Assembly: GCF_006542625.1 (NCBI RefSeq)
Contig: NC_044398.1
Coordinates: forward strand, 77,544,883-77,608,882
DNA: 64,000 nucleotides
Direction: 5' to 3'
Source of the DNA: Nomascus leucogenys
Lineage: Eukaryota; Chordata; Mammalia; Primates; Hylobatidae
Within the stretch, counting starts at the first letter, position 1. Every line of letters begins with the position of its first letter. Below, in pieces: positions 44,702 through 56,951 of the stretch. The notes below the pieces were generated by a model. That model did no database searches. It saw only the letters and a program-made list of their open reading frames with translations, and had not been told where the DNA came from. A program made the position numbers and the translations under genes.

Positions 44702-46825
44702 AAGTGAAACTAGGAGCCATCGCAAGGGTTTGAGCAGATGAGAAATAAACTAACTGCTTTAAGTTTTAAAATGATTACTCTATTGGGTTGAGACTAGGCT
44801 GCAGAGACTAAGGATTGGAAATAGATCACTAAGAGGCTGTTGCAGTGATGTAGTTGAGAACTTGCATTGAGTGAAGGCAGTGGTGGTAATAAGGATTTCT
44901 CAGATTCTGGATATATTTAAAGGTAGAGCCAACTGGTATTTGACACCAATTCTTGACAAGGTCCTGGTGAAAAGTTTAGCTAGAAGGGGCTAAAAGAAGT
45001 ATTGGTTCTAATCTACATTGTCTTCTCTTTCTTCTCCTGGTTCTGAGAAATCCTCCAGTTCCTTCCAATTTATATTTGATTTAGGTCAAATGAATAACAT
45101 TCTCTTATCAGTATTAATAGACTAAAGAAAATTTATCACTCTCTTTCATTGCTGAAAATTGAAATTTTAAGTATAGAATCTTCATAAACTATCTTAATAA
45201 AGCTATGATGATTTATGTTCTCTTTAGTACTTACAGGTCCGTATGGTACTAGAATTTAAGGAAATGCGGTTCTCTAATATCTATACAAATGTCTGCCGCA
45301 GAGCTCTGGAAATTTTAAGAATGTCTGTTTTTTTTTTATCACTGCAGTGCATTAATATTGCATTATTAAATGTTATTCCCTGGCCCAAACTGCATCAGTG
45401 TTTTTTTTTTTTTTTCCATTTAGGTTTCTCCTGTCTACTTATGTATGAATGATATCAAACCAATTAAGTCACTGTGAGAAATCTGCCACTGATACATAAT
45501 TATTTACTTATATTGCCCATAAGGAGAACATTATCTGTTTCTTATCCATTTAATTAAGAAGAAAGACTACAGAAGATATTTGTTTATTTCTCCTTTAAAA
45601 AATGTTTTCTATCTGGCCATGGCTATAAAACAAAGGTTTAAAAATTTTTTTTAAGAACATTATTGTACTTTCTCTTTAGTACCCCAATGGCCTGAGAACA
45701 TTTTGTGATATTTTCTCAGTTCAGTCAAAGAAATCAATGGAAACCAAGCTGAATGGCTGTAAAATGTTCTGGAACAACTGTTAAATAGAAGCCAGGGACC
45801 AATAGAAGAGAGCTGGGGATGCTTTGTGTTGCAAACCTCTTTAAAACAGAATACGGATAAAATCTTTTTCAAGGACTAGTATAAAGCTGTTCCCTTTAAC
45901 AAACTATTTTAGTCCTCAAGTGATCTTTCCTTCCTTTTCTTTGGCTCTTTAGTAGTCACGCTAATCACGATGAAGTAAACAAACTTAAAGTAAGATTTTA
46001 CTTTGCTGCATCAGACAAGAGCCCTTAATGAATGAATACAATATAACAAATAATGTAATTGGTTGAATAGGACCTGAATACCATTTCTCCAACTTTCTAG
46101 AGAAAAGATGAAATCAACTTAATGTGCTTATCAAGAAAAATGGCAAGGCATATTTTTTCTTTCTCGCTATATCTTCTCTTTCCCTGTTTCTTTCCTTATC
46201 CCCTTACTCACATGTGCAGAATATACACAACGATAATACCTGCATTTAGTGTGAAGTGGTCTTTCAAAACATGACACAATACTCTATCAAGTATAACCAA
46301 AGGGAAGTGACAACTGGCCACTTGAAACTGGTAGATCTGTAAACATCCTCAGACCTCTGTTTCTTTAAAGAAAAAACAGTAACAGACTTTCCTATAACAT
46401 GCTGAGTACAAGTATAAAGAAGTATTAGAATCACTTTCCTTTCCTTCCTCCACAGCTGCAAGCAGGGAACCATCTTATGACTGTTTCCTTACCAGCAAGA
46501 CATAAGTAGGGTGACCATATGTCATATTGCATGACTCTTGTGCTTGCATAATTATTAAAACTGTCAATGTGTCCCAGTTTAGATAATAAGTTATATAATG
46601 GGCTTTGCCATAAGAGATTCTGATCTTTAAAGGAGTTGCACTTTGACTCAAGGAATGGGCTCAGTGTCACTGTAGAGGTTATCAGAGAGGCACATATGTG
46701 GAATGATAGTCATGTATGGGAACACATTTAGACTAGTTTGACAGTCCAGGTGGTCAAATTTCTGTAGCTCCATGCCATAGAATGTCAATATAAACTACCT
46801 TTTTTTTTCTAATTTCTTAACGTCC
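44702..46825. other. unique non-coding sequence, 2.1 kb
   Basis: No repeat is recognised. T runs occur at 45327-45336 and 45402-45416. All open frames are below 80 codons and lack domains. Confidence 0.5.
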
Positions 46826-46829
46826 TTAA

Positions 46830-47355
46830 AATATAACTGACAAAAGTAAAAATATCAACAATTAATTAGAGACTTATAATGTGTAGTTCTAAAATATATG
46901 ACAATAATGGCACAAAGAACACAAATCATATATGTGAGATTGTATAATTGGAACAAAACTACCAACTCTCTTAACCAAATTGACATTTATAGAGCAATTC
47001 ATCTGACAACTTCACAATAAGAATTCTTTGCAAGAGGACACAGAACATTTACCAGGACAGATCAGATCATATGTTGAGATATAAAATAATTAAATTCAAA
47101 AGATTGAAATCTTACTACAACAGAATTACCTTAGAAATCAATTAACTACATGACATTTAGAAAATTTTGAAGTATCTGAAAATTAAATAGCATACTTGTA
47201 TATTGGTAAAAAAATGAGAAATTTTAAGATACTTTTAATTAAATAATAATAAAAACCAAACTAAAAAAATTGTGGGATGCAGGTAAACCAGCAATTAGAG
47301 TGAAACGGATTGATTTAAAATCATATTTTAGAAAATAAAAAATAGACTAAATATA
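46830..47355 (+). mobile_element. L1 ORF2 fragment, sense
   Basis: 'ttgacatttatagagcaattcatctgacaacttcaca', 'aagaggacacagaacatttaccaggacagatcagatcatatg', 'aaaagattgaaatcttacta', 'gtatctgaaaattaaatagca' and 'gtgggatgcaggtaaaccagca' follow L1 ORF2 between the endonuclease and reverse-transcriptase parts. It has no 3' end here and many stops. Confidence 0.75.
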
Positions 47356-47389
47356 TAAGTATATAAATATATAAAAACGTGTGTGCATG

Positions 47390-47963
47390 TGTATTGGTCA
47401 GGGTTCTCCAGAGAGACAGAACAAATAGGATATCTATGTATGTATGTATGCATGTATCTAGCTAGCTAGCTAGCTAAGAGGGGATTCATTAGGAGAATTG
47501 GCTCATGGAATTATGGAGGTGAAGAAGTCCTGTGATATACCATCTACAAGCTGGAGAAGCAGGGAAGCCAGTAGTGTGGCTCCGTCCAAGTCCTAAAGCT
47601 CTTGAATCAGGAAAACGGATGTTGTACCTCTCATTCTGAGACTGAAGACCTGAGAATCTGAAGGGCTGCCAGTGCAAGCCCTGGAGTCTGAAGTCTGGAG
47701 AACCTGAAGTTCTGATGTTCAAGGGCAGGAGAAGAAAAGTGTGCCAGCTCCTGGCAAGAGAGAGAGTCAGTTCACCTTTTCTCTGCCTTTTTGCTCTATC
47801 TGAGCCCTTAGACAATGGAATAGTGCCTGCCCACATTGTCCTCTGAGTTAAATGCAAATTTCTTCTGGAAACATCCTCACAGAAATGTCCAGAAATAATG
47901 CTTTATCAGCTATAATAGTATCCCTTAATCTAGCCAAGGTGATATCTAAACTTAACCATCACA
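47390..47963 (-). mobile_element. MLT2-like LTR (ERVL class), antisense, with microsatellite expansion
   Basis: It begins 'tgtattggtcagggttctccagagagacagaac' and ends 'cttaaccatcaca', giving TG...CA ends, and is the reverse relative of the LTR at 8228-8682. Inside are 'tggctcatggaattatggagg', 'ccatctacaagctggagaag' and 'gcccacattgtcctctgagttaaatgc'. A GTAT/TAGC microsatellite replaces the short AT-rich part of the family. A 122-codon minus-strand frame (47489-47857) lies wholly inside and is not a gene. Confidence 0.7.
47434..47476. repeat. (GTAT)n(TAGC)n compound microsatellite
   Basis: TATGTATGTATGCATG is followed by five CTAG/TAGC units. TAGC runs are self-complementary and can form cruciforms. 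Confidence 0.9.
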
Positions 47964-48028
47964 GTAGGTCTGTATGTGTGTATAAAATGCATATACATAT
48001 ATAAAAATACGTAAGCATATATAAATTA
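47964..48028. repeat. AT-rich TATA-type simple sequence
   Basis: GTGTATAAAATGCATATACATATATAAA-like text joins the LTR to the Alu; similar AT-rich text continues after the Alu (48325-48390), suggesting the Alu split an AT-rich tract. Confidence 0.6.
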
Positions 48029-48312
48029 GGCCGGGCACAGTGGCTCATGACTGTAATCTCAGTACTTTGGGAGGCCAAGGCGGTTGGATCACCTGAGGTC
48101 AGGAGTTTGACACCAGCCTGGCCAACATGATGAAACCCTCTCTACTAAAAATACAAAAATTAGCAGGGCATGGTGGCAGGCACCTATAGTCCCAGCTACT
48201 TGGGAGGCTGTGGAGGAGAATCACTTGAACCCCTGGAGGCGGAGGTTGCAGTGAGCTGAGATTGTGCCATTGCATTCCAGCCTGGGCAACAAGCAAAACT
48301 CCATCTCAAATA
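48029..48312 (+). mobile_element. AluS, sense, full length
   Basis: 'ggccgggcacagtggctcatgactgtaatctcag', 'ggatcacctgaggtcaggagtttgacaccagcctgg', 'aaaaattagcagggcatgg', 'ttgcagtgagctgagattgtgccattgca' and 'ctccatctcaaatatttt' give a complete AluS. The A tail has decayed to AAATATTTTG. Confidence 0.95.
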
Positions 48313-48399
48313 TTTTGTTAAAAAGATATATACACATATATAAATATATATATATAGAAATAGAAATATATATGCAAATATATAAAAAATAGAGAAAAA

Positions 48400-49253
48400 T
48401 TAATGATCAGAAAAAAAATGTTCTGCCTTTTCAGCAAGGATAGCGGAAGGAAAGGGCACTTCCTGCATCCTAAGGGATGGGAAAAGATGGGAGGTGAATT
48501 CTCTGCAGTTCCAAGCAGAAAGTCACTGGTTCAACATGAAATACACTGACTTAATGAGATTTCTTGGCCTTTGGTCACTCTGTGTTGGAAGGAATGGTGA
48601 CACTGAGTTGAGGGGTTTTGCATGAGTTGTGAGATAATGCAGAGTTCATTTCCTGTCTGATTTATAGCTCACTGTGGAAGTGTTGTCCAGAACTAATTTG
48701 GAAGTCAAATGGTAGATGAGCATTGGTCTTAAACCCAGCACCATCTCAGCTATGCTGAGTTAAGGTATTTGTGTCAAATCTTTAGCCTCTCTAGACAGAA
48801 TAATATACATTCTATCAGATGATACTTGTCAAGAATATTGATATGTAGGAATGAAAAGTGTTGACGACAACATTGGTCATTATTTTATGACTATGAAAGT
48901 ACACATTCTCTCTCTTTCTCCTACAGAAACTGGGCTCTTAAAGTAACTGATTCATATTGTTTACCCGCATAAAATTGTCTGTTCTGTTGATAATTCTGAG
49001 TGTGCCTGGTGGGTAACTGTGTAACTATTAAAACACTTACTATACCCTGGCTCTTCTCCAAGTTTTTTTTTTTTTTTTTTTTAGAATTAAGAGTTTGCCC
49101 TCCTTTATAGAGAAGACGTGCTTTTAATAAACAGTGCTTTAATCAGTCTTGAAACTCAGAATGAAGATGGGACCTCTAGGAGGGTTTTATTTAAAGAGAA
49201 CACTTAAAGCCCAGAGTCAATGTGTTTCTATTTTTAGTCTCTTTCTAGTAACT
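48400..49253. other. unique non-coding sequence
   Basis: A T19-type run at about 49064-49082 has no recognisable element attached. Otherwise nothing is recognised. Confidence 0.5.
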
Positions 49254-49460
49254 CCGTCTCTACTAAAAATACAAAAAATTAGCCAGGCGTGGTGGCGGGC
49301 ACCTGTAGTCCCAGCTACTCGGAGAGGCTGAGGCAGGAGAATGGCGTGAACCCGGGAGGCGGAGCTTGCAGTGAGCCGAGATTGCGCCTCTGCACTCCAG
49401 CCTGGGCGACAGAGCGAGACTCCGTCTCAAAAAAAAAAAGAAAAAAAAAACAAAAACCAA
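49254..49460 (+). mobile_element. AluY-like, sense, 5' truncated
   Basis: It starts inside the left arm at 'ccgtctctactaaaaatac' and runs to an A-rich tail with G and C interruptions. 'gaatggcgtgaacccgggagg' and 'ggagcttgcagtgagccgagat' are AluY wording. The first ~120 bases of the family are absent. No clear target duplication is visible. Confidence 0.92.
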
Positions 49461-49959
49461 GACTCTCTCAGGATAAAAAGTCTTATTAAATTAATAATAT
49501 AATTTAATCAAGCCCTAAACATGAAAGTATCTTAATTGCTCTTCCCTTAGAGCAAGTTATGGCTTCTCTTCCTTTGGCTTGGCCTGGCATGCTCATGGCC
49601 ACCTTGAGGGCCCAGTAATGACTGTTGTCTTCCTTTAAAACCTGCCTCTGTTGGAGTCCCTTGGTTAAGCTTTGTGTGTTGATTTCTTTCTCTTCTGGGG
49701 TTTTATAGCTTCTGCTGGAGGGCAAGAACTATGTTTTATTCATCTTTGTAACTACACGGAGAGTGTCTAGCACACCATGCTAAATATTTGCTAGATTAAT
49801 AGATAAAAATCAGTGAGTATATAAAGTAAGCACATGAAGTTTTTGAAGTAGATTGAAGCGTTCAGGAAAAAAAGGGGTTTTTCTTTTTAAGAAAGTATTC
49901 CACAAGCATTTTATAAAGGAACCTCCATTAAAAAAAAACAATATATTTAAAATGATCTA
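49461..49959. other. unique non-coding sequence
   Basis: No repeat or gene is recognised; a minus-strand frame of 73 codons at 49504-49725 has no domain. Confidence 0.5.
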
Positions 49960-50331
49960 CAGATATTCTTGGACTTATGATGGGATTACATCTCAATAAA
50001 CTCATTGTAAGTCGAAAATATAAGTCAAATGCATTTAATTCACCTAACCTACTGAACATAGTTTGCCTAGCCTACTCCTAGATATTTAAGGTGTAAATGC
50101 GCTCAGAATACTACATTAGCTTACAGTTGGGCACCATCATCTAACACAAAGCCTGTTTTATATAAAGTGTTGGATATCTCATGTAATTTATTGAGTACTT
50201 TTGCTGAAAGTGAAATACAGAATGGTTGTATAGTTACTTAAAGTACGGTTTCTACTGAAGGCATATGGCTTTTATATCGTCTTAAAGTTGAAAAATCTTG
50301 AGTTGAACAATTGTAAGTTGAGGACTGTTTG
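49960..50331 (+). mobile_element. Tigger-type (TcMar) MITE
   Basis: The left end 'cagatattcttggacttatgatggg' and right end 'caattgtaagttgaggactgtttg' are imperfect inverted repeats, flanked by TA at 49958-49959 and 50332-50333 as expected for this superfamily. Inside are 'gtaagtcgaaaatataagtc', 'tcacctaacctactgaacat', 'acagttgggcaccatcatctaacacaaagcctg' and 'agtacggtttctactgaa'. It has no coding capacity. I do not name the subfamily. Confidence 0.8.
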
Positions 50332-50361
50332 TATTAATGATGTTTGTTGCTTTCTTGTTTG

Positions 50362-50634
50362 TTTTCTGAGACAGGGTGTTACTCTGTCACCCAGGCTGGA
50401 GTACAGTGGTTCACTGCAGCCTCTACCCTCTGGGCTCAAGTGATCCACCTGCCTCAGTCTCCCAAGTAGCTGAGATCACAGGTGCATGCCGACACACCCA
50501 GCTGTTTTTATTTTTTGTAGAGATAGGTTTCACCGTGTTGCCCTGGCTGGTCTCAAACTCCTGGGCTTAAGTGAACCTCTTGCCTTGGCACATCCCAAAG
50601 TGCTGAAATTATAGGCATGAGCCACCTGCCTGAC
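50362..50634 (-). mobile_element. AluJ, antisense
   Basis: 'tgagacagggtgttactctgtcacccagg', 'gtggttcactgcagcctctacc', 'tagctgagatcacaggtgcatgcc', 'tgtagagataggtttcaccgtgttgcc' and 'ataggcatgagccacctgcc' form a complete but diverged reversed Alu. The right-arm box region has lost about 10 bases. Confidence 0.9.
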
Positions 50635-50639
50635 AAGTT

Positions 50640-51355
50640 TGTTTTTCTATCTAGAATGAATGAATATGAGTACTTTAGCTTACATGGCATAAAAGGAGCC
50701 ACCTTCTCTCATTACCTGCAATCATGGGGCTGTGTCCTAGATGAGTTGTCTCAACTACCCAACATAAGGCCACTTTTACCAACAATCTAAGGGGTTTAAT
50801 AAAAACACATAATATGTTTTTCTTGCTTTTGTGTAGAGTATTATTATGTCTAATTGAGAATTATTACCTAGTATTTATTTATTTAGGCTACATTTATGGT
50901 CAGCTGAGTGACTAATGTCTGTTTGACTGCCCTGTTTTCTTTTCTCAGTGGAGCTGGGGTTCTTGGTAGATAAAACACCAATATTGTCTGTGATTTATAA
51001 ATGAGTCTTTTGTATTGTTGGTTGACATTTTCAATCCTGCAACCAGATTCCATAGCTTCCTAGCTAGGGAAAAGGAAGCACAAGAATGTATTGTGGGGCA
51101 CTGGGGAAATGCAAGACCGCTTGAATATTGCCAGGTTACAATACCCACCATGTTATTTTGGTGATTCTCGGTGTTCTTGCAATCACTTATATGATACGTG
51201 CTTTCCTGATGAGATTCAGAGCTACATAGGAACTAGGTCATTGTGTATTTTATTACTATTGTATTCCCCACATCCTTACACTTTGTGAGCAAGTAATAAG
51301 TAATTCTCAAATGAATGAATGAATTGGGATAGGAAATGCACATCGAATGTTATTT
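50640..51355. other. unique non-coding sequence
   Basis: No repeat is recognised except a short AATGAATGAATGAA run near 51310-51323, possibly an L2 tail. Confidence 0.45.
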
Positions 51356-51359
51356 CCTT

Positions 51360-51645
51360 CTTTAGTCTCTCTCTTCCTCCATAGCTTTCTACTTCCTGGC
51401 ACTAAAAGTAATCTCTGTATACTGATATTTAAAAAAAATTTAATCACGTAGTATTTTCTCTGGGCAGTTCTTACATAATTTACTTTCCCCTTATATTGTG
51501 GTTATTTAAGAGGATATCTAATCGTACTACTAGATTGTCAGTTTCTTGTCCAGAGGATATATTTCTAATTTACTTTTAGATTTCCTATAGTGCCTCTGCA
51601 TTTTCAGCAGTCAGGTAGCTTGTTGAATGAATGAATCATAAGGAG
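51360..51645 (+). repeat. L2 3' end, sense
   Basis: 'tttctacttcctggcactaaaag', 'gggcagttcttacataatttac', 'ctagattgtcagtttcttgtccagagg' and 'gtagcttgttgaatgaatgaatc' follow the L2 3' UTR and its terminal repeat. Confidence 0.6.
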
Positions 51646-51649
51646 CCTG

Positions 51650-52572
51650 GTAAAACTTAAAGTGACATTTACTGAGTTCTACTTATTAATATTCAATGAA
51701 TATTTTATTGGGAAAGCAAGGAATCGTACTTTCATTTGTATGAAATCAATCGAGCATCTAGTCAATGACCACTGCTTTTCTTCCTGGACTTGTGACATGC
51801 GGAGACTCTGGGGGGCACCTTGTTTAAGTAGGACACACTATATGTAAGCACACCCCTCTAATTCCATTATTTTCTAATTCCATTATTCAAAACTTCTTTA
51901 ATTATATTGCCCTCCTATTAGACAAATGTGTGGATTATCACGGAGTGCTGACAGGCAAAAGATGCTTTTAATTACATATCAATTTAGCTTTTGCCTGATC
52001 AGCAACAAGGTTCTGGTTACTGGAGAATAAAATGAAGCATGTGGCCCTCTGAACCTTGAGTCCTTGTCATGTAGCCTGTAATGACAGAGGTAGAAAGTTT
52101 CCCTATTTGTTCTCACTTTGGAGAACATCTTGGCAGTAAATTCTGTGAGTCTTCTTTTGAGTCCTTGGGCAACCTCATTCAGCCTGAGATTATGCATGCC
52201 TCAACTCCAGGAAATGCATGGCATTTTGAAATGCATCTGCATGCCTTCCTTCAGAGTCTTTTCTGAGCACAACCCTTAAAACATCTTATATTTGCAAATA
52301 GCAGCAAGTGACTTTTCTCTCAGATGGGATTTGGAGTGGCTCATGGGCTCTTAAATCATTTTTGTTGTTGTTGCTGTAACAAGAATGGGAAAAACAGCAA
52401 AACAGAATGAGGGATGGAATGAGCAGAATGACCTGTAAGTAAAACCAAGGGAAAAAAGTAGCAAGTGGAGAAATAAGGAGAAACCAAAACCCTGGAATGT
52501 CCCAAAGTCCAAAGGCATGGAGAGTTTCAACAAGGGAAACTCTTGAAGCCTGTCAGTGGAGTGAAGGGCTAC
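51650..52572. other. unique sequence with a candidate conserved block
   Basis: A 16-bp tandem CTAATTCCATTATT-type pair lies at 51858-51887. The block at about 51925-52030 has TTTTAATTACATATCAATTTAGC-like text made of homeodomain-type motifs. Only comparative alignment could test conservation. Confidence 0.45.
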
Positions 52573-53228
52573 TGTCTTAGTCTGCTTTAACTGCTATAGC
52601 AAAGTACCATAAATTGAGTGGCTTATAAACAACAAATGTTTGTTTCTCACAGTTCTGGATGCTGGAAAGTCCAAGATCAAGTCCTGGTTGATTTGGTGTA
52701 TGGTGAGGGCTAGGATTTTGATTCATAAATGGTGCCTTCGTTTTTTTTTAGTCTGTCACCCAGGCTGGAGTGTAATGGTGTAATCATGGCTCACTGTAGC
52801 CTTGACCTCCTGGGCTCAATAGATCATCCCACCTCAGCCTCCTGAGTAGCCTGAACCACAGGCACACACCACCATGCCCGGCTAGTTTTTTGTATTTTTA
52901 GTAGAGATGGGGTTTCACCATGTTGCTGGGGCTAGTCTTGAGCTTCTGAGCTGAAGCAATACATCTGCCTTGGCCTCCCAAAATGCTGGGATTACAGATG
53001 TGAGCCACCGTGCCCAGCAATGGTGCCTTCTTGCTCTGTCTTCACATGGTAGAAGAAGCAAGGCAGCCCTCTGGGGTCTCTTTTATAAGGGCACTAGTTC
53101 CATGTATGAAGGCTGCACTGCCATAAATGAATCACCTCCCAAAGACCTCACCTTCTGATACCATCATTGTGGGGGTGAGGATTTCAACATATGAATTTTG
53201 AGGAGACAGAAACATTTAGACCATAGCA
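52573..53228 (-). mobile_element. MLT1 LTR (ERVL-MaLR), antisense, split by an AluJ
   Basis: The left part starts 'tgtcttagtctgctttaactgctatag' with 'ggcttataaacaacaaatg' and 'ggatgctggaaagtccaagatcaag'. After the Alu the right part continues 'ttgctctgtcttcacatgg', 'cttttataagggcactagttccatg', 'aatcacctcccaaagacctcacc' and 'gatttcaacatatgaattttg', ending 'gaccatagca'. This is a complete MLT1 LTR in reverse, without internal region. Confidence 0.9.
52740..53018 (-). mobile_element. AluJ, antisense, with perfect target duplication
   Basis: The Alu body lies between AATGGTGCCTTC at 52728-52739 and the same 12 bases at 53019-53030. It has distinctive non-consensus variants, notably 'gtagcctgaaccacagg' and 'gttgctggggctagtc'. 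The stretch 52849-53050 is copied at 56952-57153. Confidence 0.95.
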
Positions 53229-53229
53229 G

Positions 53230-54187
53230 CCATGCAGAGAATGCAGAGAACAAGGACAGAAAATAAGCAACTTGGTTTGTCAGAAGGACTGTTGGAGACC
53301 CCAAAGTGTGCCCTTTAAGTAGAACAGTGAGAGGGAAGCTGACTATAAAGAGGTAATGAAGAAACAAGTGGTGAAGATACATAAGCAATTATTATATCCT
53401 GCCCATTCTAGAAATGTGGCCATGTTCGCTGGAACTCATTTTTTTTATGTCTGTTCACCTTTACTTTTCCATTCTGTCGGCCCAGTTTGAGTTATAAAAA
53501 AAAACTTCTCCTTTGAGTCAGGGAGGGGAAATAACTGTGTAGTTGGGGAATTTGAGCAAGTTGGTAAGGTGACCTCTTTGACCATCTTCACATTGAACTT
53601 TTCCTCTATTTTAAGAAAATTGAATGATGATGAGTGGTTCTGTTTTGACATTAGAACTACTTTTATGGTTTTCACATGTGAGGAGATGGTACCCGAGCCT
53701 GTAGATGGGCTTAAAAAAAAAAAGACCACAGTGACCATAGGAAGGGGGTAAGAGGAGAAAGCTTATGGACGCCAGTTGAAAAGACTAAGATTTTGAAGAT
53801 ATGATGGTGGAGCCAGAGGGCATGCATTTATTTTAAAGGCAGAGATTTAGAGTTTCAGTGCCTGGCACTGGCCTTAGGTTAGATCCATGGGCTTGTTGAT
53901 GCTCTCTTAATGAAAGCCAAGAGAAAAGATTACCATGTCAATGGTTTTGTTTTCTTTGATCTTCTGTGGCTGTGTGCCACACTGATTTTGCCTGGGAAGC
54001 CCCAAGGCAATTTTTGTAATAACCCAGTGTTATGTTGTTGAAGTAAGGTCTGTTTACCCTTTGCCTCTCACACTGCTTCAAGGGATGGAGCAGGGGGAAG
54101 GTCACTAAGTGAGAGGTCATAAAGGTTGAGTTCTGGTGATCATGCTGTGTTATTTGCCTTATGAGCTTTATCCAGCCACCTGGCATT
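53230..54187. other. unique non-coding sequence
   Basis: No repeat is recognised; an A run of 11 bases lies at about 53713-53724. Opposite frames at 53445-53751 overlap and have no domain. Confidence 0.5.
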
Positions 54188-54320
54188 AGTTTTTTTTTTT
54201 TTTTTTTTTTTTTGTCTGTAAAACGGCTTTAAGAATACCTCCCTATCTTCTAGGGTGATGGTAGAATCAGATGAAATATGTTAAAAAGCACATTAAAACC
54301 AAAGAAGAATGCATTATAAA
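54188..54320 (+). repeat. T tract followed by MIR fragment, sense
   Basis: A T run of over 20 bases (54190-54213) precedes 'gtctgtaaaacggctttaagaat', 'gatggtagaatcagatgaaatatg' and 'aaaaagcac', which match the 3' part of MIR. The T tract sits where MIR has its 'tcagtttcctcatctgta' part. Confidence 0.65.
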
Positions 54321-54321
54321 T

Positions 54322-55734
54322 AAAATGCAATGTTATCAAGCAACCAAAGAAGGGAAGTAGAAGACAATGAGGAATTGAAGCAGGGCTAAACATTCCTTCT
54401 CTTTCTCATTATCCTCATCCCTATAGGGGTAGCTGAGAACCGGCCTCCCTTGTGGGCCCCATAATTCAATTGAACTGACTTCACACTGAGCCAGGAAGTG
54501 AGGGGGCAGGGTCCAAAGCTGGAAATGGAAGGTCTGGGATTCTGTGTGGTTTGTACGAAATGCCTTTCATGGGGCCTCACACATATTTAGCACTCGGTAA
54601 ATGTTTATGTTGTTACCTCTTCTTGTCTGCTCTCTTTCCAGCCATATATTTAATGCTACTCACACATAGGTTCAGGCTTCTGGGGTCCAAAGCATATACA
54701 ATATTGGAGAATCTCTTCAAGTAGAAAAATATAAAAATATCTTCTTTTACAAATTTAATCAAGACATTTGGTCAGGTGGGCACATTCTTAGGAACCATCC
54801 AAGGCCTCGCAAGTGGTCTATACAAGTGAGGATTCTTGAAGCTTCTGCTTTGGATGGTGATGAAATGCCCAGTGTATATATCCTGTTTACTGCAATGTTC
54901 AGCAACTTCTGTTTGTGTGTATGTGTGCATTTGTGCATACACACGTGAATTGGCAGTCTATTCACATAATACGCATATGCACACACAAACTCCTAAATGA
55001 ACTGCATTGTATGTATATTATTTAACATTTAAAAAATTAAAGTGAGTTAATATGTTTAGTTTGAGAGTTTTATAACATCTATTGAAATCATTCAAGAGCT
55101 TTTGAATCTCTAGAATATCAAATGTGAGAATCTTTGCTCCAGGTTACTTTTTACTTAAAACTATCTGAAAATTCAACCTATAGATGTGTTGTTTAGGTTA
55201 CAAAACATTAGGCAATGTTTTCCTCTCTATAGTGATAGAGCAGAAAATAATTTGAGTGACTTAGTCCAGTCGGCTGCCTTTAGCAAACCTCATAGATGTC
55301 TTGCTTGACACATAAGACACTGTCCTATTTTTAGAAAGGAGCTCTCCTTACCTCGCTTTGAAAACTAGCATCCGTGTTAGGAATTTCCTCCTGTGGCGAA
55401 CCTAAAATCTCTAGGGTGTAACAATGCTATGTGAGTTGCCATTCAGAATGCACCTGTATATTAAGGTCAGGAAGACAACTAGTAAGTGCTTGCTAATTTT
55501 ATTGTTAAGAAAATTCACTTCTTTGAATCTCTAGTCTGCTTCCCATTTTTTGTTTGTTTTGCTTTTAGTAAAACTGACAGAACGTTCCAGCCAGTGTTCC
55601 ACCATTGTCAATTTCTAGTTAGTGGAATCATGGTGCATCATCTACTGTACACAATCTCTATGATGAATATCCACAACAGAAAGGATATTTTCCTGGGAAT
55701 TGATGGTAACATACTGTGCGTGGATGTCAGAGCT
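54322..55734. other. unique non-coding sequence, 1.4 kb
   Basis: A GTGTGTATGTGTGCAT-type patch lies near 54914-54935. No repeat family or gene is recognised. Confidence 0.5.
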
Positions 55735-56545
55735 CCATTTATGATTTGGCTTAAAAATACATTTACCTTTATTGTGAAAGATATAGAAAACTTGGAAAGT
55801 AAATAAATATAGAAAGAAAACAGAAATCATTGATATTTCACAGCCTACATATAATAACTATTAATATTTTGATGGGCTTTATTCTGTTTTCTTATTTCTA
55901 GACACACACAGATATTCATAGCAGACAGAACATTTTATCCTTCTCTTTACTCCACTTAGTAATATCTAATGAACATCTTCTCATATCACTAAAAATTTAT
56001 CCAGAAACATTAATCTTAATAGGTATATGATACTTCATCTTGTGGATGTGCTTTCTTTCATTGTGATTTTCTTTGATCTGGTTCTTTATTTATGTAGGGT
56101 TTGCAGAACATTAATAATAGTTTTATATGTGTTTTAAAGATTATATCAAGCAAAACACCATCGCATTCTCATTTAAAAAGTCTCGAATAATTAAATAAAG
56201 TCCTCCAGTATTTCTCATCCTCAGAAGTTACTATTTTTATCAGTTTTGTGTCTGTGTAGTTTTCTTATGCATTAACACTTATATATGTGAGCATTCAGAA
56301 AATACAGTTTTTTTATCATTTATGTTTTTTCATAATTTATTTGAGAAACCATTTATTATCGATTATTCAGATTCTAATTTTGATTTTCATAAATAATAAC
56401 AAATGACTTTGTACATAGATGTTTAGTGCATCTCTGATCATTTCTTCTGGATTAAATTTATAGAATTATTGGGTCAAAGAATATGGCTCAATAGAGACTA
56501 TCTTTAATAAGAAAGTATATACTAACATACATGTTTCATTATTAT
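55735..56545 (-). mobile_element. old L1M 3' region, antisense
   Basis: 'tatagaaaacttggaaagtaaataaatatag', 'tcacagcctacatataataactattaatattttgatggg', 'taatgaacatcttctcatatcac', 'tacttcatcttgtggatgtg' and 'aaatttatagaattattgggtcaaagaatatgg' follow old L1 3' ends in reverse. A central part (about 56060-56380) does not fit and may be another insertion. Confidence 0.6.
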
Positions 56546-56549
56546 AAAC

Positions 56550-56951
56550 CTGGAAGTTTTCAGTGCTGAATTAATGTATTTATCTGCCTAATAAATAAGA
56601 ATAAAAAAGCAAAACAAATGAAAATTTTGGAAAAAGTTATAGTAGCAAACCATGGGGTAAGCTAAAATATAGCATTATTCTGAGTGATTAATGGAGGTAA
56701 GAAACAACTTGATGAAACCACAAAGTCAGTTATTCAATGGACAGGGAATTCAGGAAGCAGAGACTGATAATCTTTACACATGAGCAATTTTTCTGTATTT
56801 AATGTTTCCATAATCACTGCTAGCTTTAGGCATCTCCATATAATTTGTATATTTTATGTTATTTTGCTTGGAGCTTAGCATTCCATTATTACTATTTTCT
56901 TGAAAACTCATCCTATCAGTAAGTTTATGCAATGCAGTGTTATCATGCAAT
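56550..56951. other. unique non-coding sequence
   Basis: No repeat is recognised. Its right edge is the abrupt start of the duplicated Alu block. Confidence 0.5.

Noticed and set aside
47489..47857. 122-codon minus-strand open frame
   Set aside because: It falls wholly within an LTR repeat.
49149..49331. Open frame running from unique DNA into Alu, like an Alu-exonised peptide
   Set aside because: There is no evidence of splicing, and the Alu part gives a commonplace translated Alu peptide.
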